Shown here in pieces: positions 55,337 to 63,579 of a stretch of DNA of 64,000 bases. Within the stretch, counting starts at the first letter, position 1. Each line of letters starts with the position of its first letter. Source of the DNA: Acidovorax radicis N35 (lineage in GTDB: Bacteria; Pseudomonadota; Gammaproteobacteria; Burkholderiales; Burkholderiaceae_C); the NCBI RefSeq assembly GCF_000204195.1, contig NZ_AFBG01000006.1, forward strand, positions 124,001-188,000, in the 5' to 3' direction. The notes under the pieces are model-generated. The model did no database searches. It was not told the origin of the DNA and saw nothing but the letters and a program-made list of their open reading frames with translations. Position numbers and translations under genes: made by a program.

Positions 55337-56293
55337 ATGGACATACGCCTCTCCCCCTCCCTGCTGGCCTGGCTGCGCAGTTTTGATGCAGCGGCCCGCC
55401 ACGGCAGCTTTACCAAGGCGGCAGCCGAGCTGTGCATCACCCAGGGCGCCGTCAGCCAGCAGGTCAAGCAGCTCGAAGACTGGCTGCGCCGCCCGCTGTT
55501 CTTGCGCACCCCACGCGCCCTGGTGCCCACGCCCGAGGGCAAATGGCTGGCCGTGGTGCTGCGCGAGAGCTTTGACGCCATCGAAGGCACCCTGGCCCAG
55601 ATGCGCCAGCCGCCCGAGTCCGCCACCGCCACCTTGAGCTGCTCACCCTCCTTCGCCATGAGCTGGCTCACGCCCCGCCTGGGCGACTTCTTTCGCCAGC
55701 ACCCGCACACCGGCCTGCGCGTGTTTGGCGAATTCCACACGCTGGACCGCACCCGCATGGTGCGCGATGGCATCGAGGCCGCCGTGCGCTTTGACCTGGG
55801 CGGCTACCGCGACCTGAACGCCACCGTGTTCCTGGACGAATGGCTCATCCCCGTGGCCAGCCCCGAATTCCTGGCCCGCCACCCGCCCATCACCCAGCCG
55901 CAAGACCTGCACGGCGACTGGCTGCTGCACGATGGCAGCGCCTGGGACGGCGCCGACACGTATGAAGAATGGCAACACTGGTTTGCCCAGGTGGGCGCCA
56001 CACCGCCGCCCTGGGCAGGCGGGCAGCAGTTCAACCTGTCGCAACTGGCCCTGGGCGCCGCCCTGGCCGGCCAAGGCATTGCCATGGGCCGCGCGGCGCT
56101 GGTGCTGCAGGACGTGAAAGCGGGGCGCCTGGTGCCGCTGCTGGGGCGCAGCGTGTTGTCGCGTGCGGCGTATTCGTTTGTGACCACCGCACACCCCAGC
56201 CCGGCGATGCAGCTGGTGCGGGACTGGCTGGCGGATGAAGCGCACCGATTTTGCCAGCAACGAAGCCAGACGCTGCCCGCACCCACCGAATGA
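55337..56293 (+). CDS. LysR-type regulator of the dsdA operon
   Basis: 318 residues. The N-terminal helix-turn-helix is AARHGSFTKAAAELCITQGAVSQQVKQLEDWL; the rest is the inducer-binding domain of the GcvA/DsdC-like subgroup (SPEFLARHPPI, LALGAALAGQGIAMGRAALV). Gene layout makes it the presumed activator of the divergent dsdA-Bug-amidase-oxidase operon. The ATG at 55337 is preferred to an in-frame GTG at 55313. Confidence 0.9.
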   Translation: MDIRLSPSLLAWLRSFDAAARHGSFTKAAAELCITQGAVSQQVKQLEDWLRRPLFLRTPRALVPTPEGKWLAVVLRESFDAIEGTLAQMRQPPESATATLSCSPSFAMSWLTPRLGDFFRQHPHTGLRVFGEFHTLDRTRMVRDGIEAAVRFDLGGYRDLNATVFLDEWLIPVASPEFLARHPPITQPQDLHGDWLLHDGSAWDGADTYEEWQHWFAQVGATPPPWAGGQQFNLSQLALGAALAGQGIAMGRAALVLQDVKAGRLVPLLGRSVLSRAAYSFVTTAHPSPAMQLVRDWLADEAHRFCQQRSQTLPAPTE

Positions 56294-56317
56294 TTGCTTT
56301 CTTCCCGTGGCCTTTTT

Positions 56318-56854
56318 TCAACGCAGGCTGTCGTCAGGGAGTGACCTGCGAGGAAGTGCCTGCACCATCGTCGTCACCAGTTCCTCCACCGAAGCGTCTG
56401 AGCGCAGCTCGATAACAGGACAGCTTCGCGCCCCCAGCCAGGCCCGTTGCCTTGCCAGGCTTCTGCCCGGCAACAAGCCCTCATCGTACTGAGCCGCCCA
56501 CTCCAGAAATGCGGGGTTCACATGGCCGAAGCGCTCCGTCTCCCGGCGCTGAAGGCGCGCAACGCGCGTCGGGGTATCCAGACAAAGGAAGACGATGAGA
56601 TCGAAGCAATCCTCCAGATCGCGCCCCCACTCGGCCACAGATCCGGCCAGCACAGCCACATTGCTGGCGCGAAGATCGTTCAGAAGCAGAGACAGGCGTT
56701 CGGAGCGATCGCGCTTGGTGGTGAACGGCGGTGACGTGGGCAGCCAGTAATAGTCATCGGATTCAAGATGCACCCCGCCCAGCACGGCAGCAAGGGCCGC
56801 AGCCAATGTGGAGGTGCCGGAGCCTGACGCGCCGGTGATATGGATGCGCAACAT
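56318..56854 (-). CDS. P-loop small-molecule kinase / AAA-like ATPase
   Basis: 178 residues. Walker A is ITGASGSGTST at the N-terminus and a second aspartate-containing strand is DLIVFLCLDT. The pattern resembles the adenylate-kinase-like topology modulation (FlaR) family of small P-loop proteins. The substrate is unknown. It is convergent with the LysR gene and stands alone. Confidence 0.8.
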   Translation of the reverse strand: MLRIHITGASGSGTSTLAAALAAVLGGVHLESDDYYWLPTSPPFTTKRDRSERLSLLLNDLRASNVAVLAGSVAEWGRDLEDCFDLIVFLCLDTPTRVARLQRRETERFGHVNPAFLEWAAQYDEGLLPGRSLARQRAWLGARSCPVIELRSDASVEELVTTMVQALPRRSLPDDSLR

Positions 56855-56876
56855 GTGAATGGTTCTCCGGAGCCAA

Positions 56877-56960
56877 GTAGGTCGGGTTAGCGAAGCGTAA
56901 CCCGACGCTTTGGGCCTATGTGAGCTGTCGGGTTACGCCCTGCGGGCTAACCCAACCTAC
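56877..56960. mobile_element. MITE-like palindromic element, 84 bp
   Basis: Outer inverted repeats GTAGGTCGGGTTAGC (56877-56891) and GCTAACCCAACCTAC (56946-56960) differ at one position. Inside, each half has its own hairpin: GTCGGGTTA/TAACCCGAC and CGGGTTACGCCC/GGGCTAACCC. This is a widespread type of non-coding palindromic element in Proteobacteria. No transposase is present, so it would have been moved in trans. Confidence 0.7.
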
Positions 56961-57017
56961 GGACCGCCAAGTGCGGTGCGGTGACGTGCGACAGAGCAAG
57001 CCATGCCCAGCGCACAG

Positions 57018-57084
57018 AATTTTGAGTTTTTTGGCCTCTATCGCTCGATTCCAAAGCGCTATCAGCTACATTTTTGATAGCATT
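57018..57084. repeat. Interspersed TAGC dyad repeat, intergenic copy (reverse orientation)
   Basis: TTTTTTGGCCTCTATCGCTC, then CAAAGCGCTATCAGCTAC and ATTTTTGATAGC. It combines the GGCCTC arm with a GCTAC/GATAGC palindrome and lies upstream of the glucarate-dehydratase-like gene's 3' end, next to the MITE. Confidence 0.75.
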
Positions 57085-57123
57085 TTCTTTTCAAAAAAAC
57101 AGGTACGCCGCCACTGCACAGGT

Positions 57124-58398
57124 TCAAAACCTCGGGGTCTTTCCGCTGAAGGACGGGTCGTACTTGCGCATTTGCGTCAAGTCGTCACGGTTGCGCACGC
57201 CGCAGGTCTTGTACTGCTCGTGCAACACGGCCATGGCACCACGGTCCAGTTCCACGCCCAGGCCGGGGGTCGTCGGCACCACCACCGAGCCTTTGTCGAA
57301 ACGGATGCGCCCGCCCTTGACGACTTCTTCCTCTTGCCAGGGATAGTGGGTGTCACAGGCGTAGGTCAGGTTGGGGACGCTCGCTGCCACATGGGTCATG
57401 GCCATCAGGCTGATGCCCAGGTGGGAGTTGGAGTGCATCGACATGCCCAGCCCCCACAGCCGGCACATGCGCGCCAGCGTCTGGGTGGCGCGCAGGCCGC
57501 CCCAGTAGTGGTGGTCGGACAGCAGCACTTTCACCGAACCCATTTCGCAGCCCTTGCGAAAATCCTCCATGGTGGTGATGACCATGTTGGTCGCCAGCGG
57601 CAGCTTGGTGTGTTTCGCCAGTTCGGCCATGCCTGCAAGGCCCGGCGTGGGGTCTTCGTAGTACTCCAGGATGTCGTCCAGTGCCGGGGCCGCGGCGATG
57701 CTGGCCGCCAGCGACCAGTTGGCGTTCGGGTCCAGCCGCAGCGGCACGCCGGGGAAGGCCTTGGCCAGGGCCTGCATGCAGGCCACCTCGTGCGCGGGCT
57801 CGAACACGCCGCCCTTGAGTTTGATGCTCTGAAAGCCATAGAAGTCGATCATGCGCTGCGCCTGCGCCACGATCTGCGCGGGGCTGATGCCTTCGCCCCA
57901 GGCGTCGGGGGCATACGGCATGTCGATGTGTTCGGCGTATTTGAAGAACAGGTAGGCGCTGTACGGAACGGCATCGCGCACCTTGCCGCCCAGCAGGTCC
58001 ACCACCGGCGCGCCAACAATCTGCCCCTGCAGATCGAGCATGCCGACCTCGAAGGTGCTGATCACTTTGGGTACGTTCTTGATGGCGTGGGAGCCCGGCG
58101 CCAGCTCAAACTCGATGGCGCCGGGCACCGCCTTGACGGTGGCGCGCACGCGCTCTTCCATGGTGTTGAGGGCGAAGGGCGACAGGCCGATCAGCAGCGG
58201 CGTGGCCTGCGCCAGGATCTGGAGCATCGGTTCATCGCCATAGGTCTCGGAGATGCCAACCCGGCCGTCGCTGGTTTCGATCTCGACGATGGCGCGCAAC
58301 GCCCAGGGTTCGTGGATACCGGCTGCGTTGAGCAACGGACCGTCGCGAAAAGCGATGGGAGTGACCAAAACGCGGGTGATAGTGGTGTCGCGTGCCAT
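57124..58398 (-). CDS. Glucarate-dehydratase-like enolase-superfamily enzyme
   Basis: 424 residues. Active-site features: the KLKGG Lys segment, metal ligands in RLDPNANW and YYEDPTPG, the ATNMVIT Asn, SDHHYWGGL, and the base His in HSNSHLGISLMAM, which is the GlucD pattern. It would dehydrate D-glucarate or a related aldarate to a 5-keto-4-deoxy product. No dedicated downstream aldolase is visible here. The frame extends six codons to a TTG. It is the second gene after a Bug receptor. Confidence 0.88.
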   Translation of the reverse strand: MARDTTITRVLVTPIAFRDGPLLNAAGIHEPWALRAIVEIETSDGRVGISETYGDEPMLQILAQATPLLIGLSPFALNTMEERVRATVKAVPGAIEFELAPGSHAIKNVPKVISTFEVGMLDLQGQIVGAPVVDLLGGKVRDAVPYSAYLFFKYAEHIDMPYAPDAWGEGISPAQIVAQAQRMIDFYGFQSIKLKGGVFEPAHEVACMQALAKAFPGVPLRLDPNANWSLAASIAAAPALDDILEYYEDPTPGLAGMAELAKHTKLPLATNMVITTMEDFRKGCEMGSVKVLLSDHHYWGGLRATQTLARMCRLWGLGMSMHSNSHLGISLMAMTHVAASVPNLTYACDTHYPWQEEEVVKGGRIRFDKGSVVVPTTPGLGVELDRGAMAVLHEQYKTCGVRNRDDLTQMRKYDPSFSGKTPRF

Positions 58399-58546
58399 GA
58401 AAACGTGTTCTTTCAACAGGGCTGGGTGGTTCGATCAAAAAAGCCGTGGAGCGGCAGCTTTGAAGCGCCCGCACAATCGGTTGTGCTGTGCTGTGCGGCC
58501 GGGTTACTGGGCAACCGGCGCAGTCCGCGCAGCCTGGGGCGAGCCA

Positions 58547-59533
58547 TCAATCGACGGTGGCGCCGACTTTCTGGACGAGTTCGCCCAGGCGGGTGACATC
58601 TTTTTGGGTGACGGCGGCCAGCTCGGCGGGGGTGCTGCCCACGACCTGCATACCGAACTGGGTCTCCAGCTTGTTCTTAAGTTCGGGGGCGTTCAGCGCC
58701 TTGATGATCGCGGTGTTCAGCCGGCTGATCACGTCCTTGGGGGTGCCCTTGGGCGCGTACACGGCCTGCCAGGACACCAGGTCCAGGCCAGGGAAACCCG
58801 CCTCTGCAGTGGTGGGCACATCCGGTGCCAGCGGCGAGCGCGCCTTGGTGGTAACGGCCAAAAACTTCAGCTTGCCGGCTTTTACCAACGGCATGCCGGC
58901 GGTGAGTTGGTCAAACAGAAATGGCACGTTGCCAGCGGCCACGTCCTGCAACGCCTGCGGACTGCCCTTGTAGGCGATGTGCTGCATGGGCACCTTGATC
59001 AGCTCGGCCATCTGCGCACCGGTCAAGTGGGTGGAGGTGCCTGCACCGGACGACGCATAGGAGGCCTTGTCAGGGTTCTTCTTGATCCAAGCCACCAGCT
59101 CTTGCACCGAGTTCACGCCCAGGTCGCTGTTGACCATCAGCACATTGGGCACATAGGCAATCAAGGTGATCGGCTCAAAGTCCTTCACCGGGTCATACGG
59201 CAGCTTTTTGTACAGCCCGGCATTGATGGCATGGGTGCTGATCGTTCCGCCAATGAGGGTGTAGCCGTCGGCGGGCGACTTGGCGACGGACTGAACGCCG
59301 ATCACGCCTCCCGCGCCGGGGCGATTGTCGACCACCACCGACTGCTTCAAGGCCAGCGACAGCTCTTGCCCCACCACACGGGCCACTACATCGGTAGAGC
59401 CCCCCGCAGCGAAAGGAACCACCCAGGTGATGGGCTTGGCGGTAGGCCAGTCGGCAGCCTGCGCGCCGATGGCGGCCAGGCTAAGGGCGCTGCAGGCAGC
59501 AAGCAGGGTCAGGCGACGGGTGGCACGGTGCAT
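58547..59533 (-). CDS. Bug-type periplasmic receptor, glucarate-cluster member
   Basis: 328 residues with a signal peptide (RRLTLLAACSALSLAAIGAQA). Bug motifs are KPITWVVPFAAGGSTDV, DNRPGAGGVIGVQSVAK, PADGYTLI and HIAYKGSPQALQDV. It lies upstream of the glucarate-dehydratase-like gene and divergent from a GntR regulator, so it probably binds the aldarate that the enzyme uses. No TctA/TctB genes are adjacent. Confidence 0.92.
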   Translation of the reverse strand: MHRATRRLTLLAACSALSLAAIGAQAADWPTAKPITWVVPFAAGGSTDVVARVVGQELSLALKQSVVVDNRPGAGGVIGVQSVAKSPADGYTLIGGTISTHAINAGLYKKLPYDPVKDFEPITLIAYVPNVLMVNSDLGVNSVQELVAWIKKNPDKASYASSGAGTSTHLTGAQMAELIKVPMQHIAYKGSPQALQDVAAGNVPFLFDQLTAGMPLVKAGKLKFLAVTTKARSPLAPDVPTTAEAGFPGLDLVSWQAVYAPKGTPKDVISRLNTAIIKALNAPELKNKLETQFGMQVVGSTPAELAAVTQKDVTRLGELVQKVGATVD

Positions 59534-59574
59534 GGTTTGTCTCCATAGGGATGTAGTTTTATCGGCGCATTAAA

Positions 59575-59592
59575 GCACTAATGTATTAGTGC
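59575..59592. promoter_or_regulatory. Perfect 18-bp GntR operator palindrome
   Basis: GCACTAATGTATTAGTGC has perfect 8-bp arms around a GT centre. It lies in the 104-bp gap between the divergent Bug receptor and GntR genes. FadR/GntR-type regulators bind palindromes of this size, so one bound dimer could control both directions. Confidence 0.82.
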
Positions 59593-59637
59593 GTCAATTT
59601 TGCCTCCCTCTAAAATCTCGCATCGGCTCTTATCCCC

Positions 59638-60318
59638 ATGAAAACATTCCACAAGTTCGACCGGACCCGCCAAGCAGCCCCTCAGGTCTTTGAATGGCTG
59701 CGCGAGGTCATCCTCTCTCTGGAACTGGCACCGGGAACGCCGCTGTCGCGGGCCGAATTGGCCGAACGTTTTGCGCTGAGCCAAACCCCCGTGCGTGACG
59801 CCCTGATCAAACTGAGCGAGGAAGGCCTGGTGGACATCTATCCCCAGCACGCTACCTTGGTCAGCCGCATCGACATCGCATCGGCCACTCAGGCGTACTT
59901 CCTGCGCTGCGCCATCGAACTGGAAGTGGTTCGCACCCTGGCCTTGACCGACGATGCCGTGCTGCACGCCAAACTCTCCGCCCAGGTGGATCTGCAGGCG
60001 GCCTTGGCAACGGCCGATACCGAAGACTTCATCGCGTCGGACCAAGCGTTCCACCGCCTGATGTACGACGCCGCCGGGGTGCCGGATCTGTACGAACTGG
60101 TGCGCCAGCGCAGTGGCCATCTGGACCGGCTGCGCCGGCTCGATCTACCGTCACCGGGCAAAGCGGCGCGGGTGGTGCGCGACCACCGCGCGATCGTGGA
60201 GGCCCTGGCCGCACACGATCCCGACGCCGCGCAGGCAGCGCTGCGTGTGCACCTCTCGGGCACCCTGGGCCATGTGGCCGACATCCGGGCACGGTATCCC
60301 CACTACGTGGCTGCGTAA
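59638..60318 (+). CDS. GntR-family (FCD) transcriptional regulator
   Basis: 226 residues. The N-terminal winged helix is LAPGTPLSRAELAERFALSQ followed by TPVRDALIKLSEEGLV; the C-terminal FCD domain (FIASDQAFHRLMYDAAG, VVRDHRAIVEALAAHDPD) carries metal and effector ligands. It is divergent from the Bug receptor and glucarate-dehydratase-like genes and has a palindrome directly upstream, so it presumably represses them until the sugar acid or a product binds. Confidence 0.93.
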   Translation: MKTFHKFDRTRQAAPQVFEWLREVILSLELAPGTPLSRAELAERFALSQTPVRDALIKLSEEGLVDIYPQHATLVSRIDIASATQAYFLRCAIELEVVRTLALTDDAVLHAKLSAQVDLQAALATADTEDFIASDQAFHRLMYDAAGVPDLYELVRQRSGHLDRLRRLDLPSPGKAARVVRDHRAIVEALAAHDPDAAQAALRVHLSGTLGHVADIRARYPHYVAA

Positions 60319-60584
60319 CTCCGTCGTCACCGCCTGGCTGATGCAGCACGCTCGCAGGCTTTGCCAAAGCAGCAGGCACTGGCAGCCCAATGCACGGTTC
60401 AACGCTCCCTGCGGGATGGGTCGGCTCGCATGACACAGGGCCATCGAGCACTGACCGTGACGCAACGAGGGGAGCCTCCCCGCTCTGTCGACTCCCAAGG
60501 CGAAAGGACCACAGCCTTCCCCTTCGCTCACGGTGGTTTCTCAAAAGCCAAGAGCGCATTCAGCATGGAATTTTGATTATTAAA
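60319..60584. other. Gap between GntR and hipB genes
   Basis: About 265 bp with no credible gene or repeat seen. The base composition drops to AT-rich near the end, where the hipB promoter begins (possible -35 TTGATT at 60573-60578). Confidence 0.4.
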
Positions 60585-60610
60585 ATACTCTTATTTAATA
60601 AAAAGAGTAT
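60585..60610 (+). promoter_or_regulatory. HipB operator overlapping the hipBA promoter
   Basis: Arms ATACTCTT (60585-60592) and AAGAGTAT (60603-60610) are exact inverted copies with a 10-bp AT spacer. They overlap the -10 region (TTAATA at 60595-60600). The layout resembles the TATCC-N8-GGATA sites of E. coli hipBA, though the sequence differs. HipB autorepression is inferred. Confidence 0.75.
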
Positions 60611-60620
60611 AAATAGCATC

Positions 60621-60923
60621 ATGTCTACCGACCTCATCCCCACCCTCGCCGCCGCCCGCAAGGCCCACCAGATGACACAGGCCCAGCTTGCCGAAAGCGC
60701 AGGCCTCAGCCGCATGACGGTGCAGCGCACCGAAGGCGGCGACCTGGACCCGCGCTACTCCACCCTGGCCGAGATGGCGCGCGTGCTGGGCATGGACATC
60801 ATTGCAGTGCCCAGCAGCCTGCGGCCCAGCCTGGAGGCATTCATCCAGTCGGGGGGCAAGTTTCTGGGCCAGCCGGAGGGTGTGGATGCCCCGCCTTCGG
60901 TCGTGGATGGTCTGCGCCGCTGA
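60621..60923 (+). CDS. hipB: HipB-like antitoxin, XRE family
   Basis: 100 residues. The helix-turn-helix is MTQAQLAESAGLSRMTVQRTEGG, with a C-terminal extension that would contact DNA or the toxin. It is 39 bp before hipA and 10 bp after an inverted repeat. HipB neutralises HipA and represses the operon. The AT-rich promoter contrasts with the GC-rich genes and hints at acquisition by transfer. Confidence 0.92.
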   Translation: MSTDLIPTLAAARKAHQMTQAQLAESAGLSRMTVQRTEGGDLDPRYSTLAEMARVLGMDIIAVPSSLRPSLEAFIQSGGKFLGQPEGVDAPPSVVDGLRR

Positions 60924-60962
60924 CCGTAGCGGCACCCCGCACACCCATCCGGTCCACACCCC

Positions 60963-62303
60963 ATGAGCACCTCCATCCGCTACCTGCGCCTGTACCTGCA
61001 CCGGCCTGCGCAGGCAGACGGCGCGCCGGGCGATTCAAGTACGACAGCAAGCCGTCGTGAGGCCATCGGCTACCTCTCGCAATACGGCGACATCCTGCGC
61101 GTGTCGTTTGACGAGAGCTATATCCGCAACCCGCAGCGCCCCACCCTGTCGCTCAGCTACCAGGGCGCGGACGAGGCAGCCACGCAGCAGATCCTGGCAT
61201 CAGCACGCGATGCGCGGCTGGTGCGCACCGATGGGCGCTGGCCCGTGTACTTCCAGAACCTGCTGCCCGAAGGCCACAACCGCGACCGCCTGGCGCGCGA
61301 GCGCGGCTGCAGCCCCGACGACGAGTTCGAGCTGCTGGCCGCCGCGGGCCACGACCTGATGGGCGCGCTGGAGGTGGAACCCGTGCCCGCGCAAGACGGC
61401 ATCCCGGACGTGGTGCGGCACTGGCACACCACCCAGGGGCTGGACGTGCTGGAGCCGGGGTTTGTCGAATTCCCCGTCGAAGACGCGGCGTCCCTGCCCG
61501 GCGTGGTCACCAAGTTCAGCGCGGTGCAGGACGGCCGCCGCTACACGGTGCACCGCCAGGGCGCAGCGGGCAGCGTGATTTTGAAGCTGCCCACCACAGC
61601 CCACCCCGACCTGGTAGCCAACGAGTACACGGGCTACCAGCTGTGCCAGGCGCTCGGCCTGCACTGTGCTGACGTGCGCGTCATTACCCGCGCCGAGGCG
61701 GACCTGCCCGACACCCTGCCTTTCAACGAAATTTTGGCCGTGCAGCGTTTTGACCACCTGCCCGGCGGCGCCCGCGTGCACATGGAAGAGTTCAACCAGG
61801 TGCTGGGCTACACCCCTCGGCAGAAATACGGCAAGGGCGCTCTGCAAGACTGGGCCACCATGCTGCGCGTGCTCAACCGCCTGAGCCGCCAGCCGGTGCT
61901 GGACACGCGCGAGTTCCTGGCGCGCATGGTGGCCTTCATCCTGATGGGCAACACTGACGCCCACCTGAAGAACTGGGCCCTGGTGTACCCCGACGGGCGC
62001 GTGCCCCAGCTGGCGCCGGTGTACGACCCGGTGTGTGTGGCCGCGTTTTTTGATGGTGTGCCCGACCACCAGTACGCGGTGAACCGCGCCATCGACAAAA
62101 CGCTGCGGGCGCTGACCTGGAATGACATGGAGGGCCTGATGAAATCCGCCGGGCTGCTGCGCGTACCCCGGCACCTGGCCTTGTTGCGCGATACGGTGGC
62201 GCGTGCCAAAGAAGACTGGCCGAGCCTGCTGGAGAACGCCCCGGAGTCTGTGCGCAACGTGGTGGCACAGCGGCTTGCAGGCGGAGTTGCCTTGGCCCGG
62301 TGA
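60963..62303 (+). CDS. hipA: HipA-like serine/threonine kinase toxin
   Basis: 446 residues. The N-terminal HipA_N region (YLSQYGDILRVSFDESY, RWPVYFQNLLPEGHNRDRLA) and C-terminal kinase core are intact: substrate/ATP loop KLPTTAHPDLVANEYTG, catalytic MGNTDAHLKNWALVY and metal-binding LAPVYDPV. In E. coli HipA phosphorylates glutamyl-tRNA synthetase and causes growth arrest; this protein's target is unknown. It is encoded with the upstream XRE antitoxin. Confidence 0.93.
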   Translation: MSTSIRYLRLYLHRPAQADGAPGDSSTTASRREAIGYLSQYGDILRVSFDESYIRNPQRPTLSLSYQGADEAATQQILASARDARLVRTDGRWPVYFQNLLPEGHNRDRLARERGCSPDDEFELLAAAGHDLMGALEVEPVPAQDGIPDVVRHWHTTQGLDVLEPGFVEFPVEDAASLPGVVTKFSAVQDGRRYTVHRQGAAGSVILKLPTTAHPDLVANEYTGYQLCQALGLHCADVRVITRAEADLPDTLPFNEILAVQRFDHLPGGARVHMEEFNQVLGYTPRQKYGKGALQDWATMLRVLNRLSRQPVLDTREFLARMVAFILMGNTDAHLKNWALVYPDGRVPQLAPVYDPVCVAAFFDGVPDHQYAVNRAIDKTLRALTWNDMEGLMKSAGLLRVPRHLALLRDTVARAKEDWPSLLENAPESVRNVVAQRLAGGVALAR

Positions 62304-62398
62304 TGGCGGGCCACGCTGCAAAATCGGCAGGCCTGCGGGCAGGGTTCGGCCCGGGCCGCACCTTTTGACCCCGACCAGTTTTTGGATTCGTTGCACCC

Positions 62399-63460
62399 AT
62401 GCTCCCCCACATCCCGCCAGCCACCACGCCACCTGCTTCTGGCTCCTTGCCGCCCGATGCGGAGAGGGGCGCCCTGCAGGTGCCACACCTCAAACGCTGC
62501 TGGTCACGCTGGATGGCCGCACGCCAGGGCGTGGTGTTCGAGGGCGCCCAGGGAGAAGCCCACCGCACGCAGATCGTGCTGGCTGCGCTGGGCGTGGGAC
62601 TGGAGCAGACCATGCACCACGTGCTGCGCGAGGCCCCGGAGTTCGCCGCCTTCGAGGACTGGATCGTGCGCACGGCGGGCGCGCCCAATGCCGCCACCGT
62701 GGCGAGGATTCAAGCGCTTGTGGATGGCGGGCCGCCCCCTGAAGCGGCGCTGCAGTTGCAGGCCCGGATCGATGCGATGGAACCCGTGCTGGATGCGGAC
62801 GACCTGGCATATTGGGACGAGCATGGCTATGTGGTGGTGCGCAACGCCGCCACGCCAGAACACAGCGCCGCCGCCGCGCAGGCGGTGTGGCAGGCCGTGC
62901 GCGCTGACCCTGCAGATGTGGAGTCGTGGTATGCCCACTCCCCGCGCAACACCATGGTGCAGCTGTTCCAGCACCCGGCGTTCGAGGCCAACCGGCGCTC
63001 CCTGCGCATCCACAAGGCATTTGCGCAGCTGTGGGGCACGGCAGACCTGTGGCGCAGCACCGACCGCTGCGGCTTCAACCCGCCGGAGCGCCCCGGCCAC
63101 CCCTACGGGGGCCAGGGTATGCACTGGGATGTGAGCCTGCACCGGCCCATCCCCTTTGCCACCCAGGGCATCCTGTACCTGACGGACACGCCGCCCGAAC
63201 AAGGCGCCCTCACCCTGGTGCCGGGCTTTCACCGCCGGGCGGGCGACTGGCTGGCCCACCTGCCCTCTGCTGCCGACCCACGCCAGCAAGACCTGCATGC
63301 GCTGGGCGCCACACCCGTCGGCGCAGGCGCGGGTGACCTGGTGATCTGGCACCAGGCCCTGCCCCATGGACCCAGCCCCAACCGGGGCACACGGCCCCGG
63401 CTGGTGCAGTACATCAACCTGTCACCGGCCCACGTGCCCTGCCACGACATCTGGGTCTGA
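62399..63460 (+). CDS. Phytanoyl-CoA dioxygenase (PhyH) family protein with N-terminal extension
   Basis: 353 residues. The C-terminal ~220 residues are a PhyH Fe(II)/2-oxoglutarate oxygenase: the facial triad is GMHWDVSLH (His and Asp) and the later His in LVIWHQALPHGPSPN, with the oxoglutarate Arg near RPRLVQYI. The first ~130 residues (CWSRWMAARQGVVFEGAQGE) are outside the PhyH fold and I do not recognise them. It is 95 bp downstream of hipA with no evident functional link. The substrate is unknown. Confidence 0.85.
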   Translation: MLPHIPPATTPPASGSLPPDAERGALQVPHLKRCWSRWMAARQGVVFEGAQGEAHRTQIVLAALGVGLEQTMHHVLREAPEFAAFEDWIVRTAGAPNAATVARIQALVDGGPPPEAALQLQARIDAMEPVLDADDLAYWDEHGYVVVRNAATPEHSAAAAQAVWQAVRADPADVESWYAHSPRNTMVQLFQHPAFEANRRSLRIHKAFAQLWGTADLWRSTDRCGFNPPERPGHPYGGQGMHWDVSLHRPIPFATQGILYLTDTPPEQGALTLVPGFHRRAGDWLAHLPSAADPRQQDLHALGATPVGAGAGDLVIWHQALPHGPSPNRGTRPRLVQYINLSPAHVPCHDIWV

Positions 63461-63535
63461 GAGGCTGAGAGTCTTTTATCCATGCCCGCCTTGCACGCGA
63501 AAACGCCCCGGCTCGGCTAAAAAACTCTCAGCCTC
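63461..63535. repeat. Long-loop inverted repeat after the PhyH gene
   Basis: GAGGCTGAGAGT (63461-63472) and ACTCTCAGCCTC (63524-63535) are exact inverted copies enclosing 51 bp. The left arm begins directly after the stop codon and is followed by CTTTT. It is not a classic terminator because the loop is too long. Confidence 0.5.
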
Positions 63536-63579
63536 TGAGGTGCGGCGAGAGGGGGTGCACCGCCCCCAACAACCACAAA

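Noticed and set aside
56920-58596. A 558-codon plus-strand frame covering the glucarate-dehydratase-like gene
   Set aside because: Antisense shadow that also runs through the MITE and a repeat, which argues against coding.
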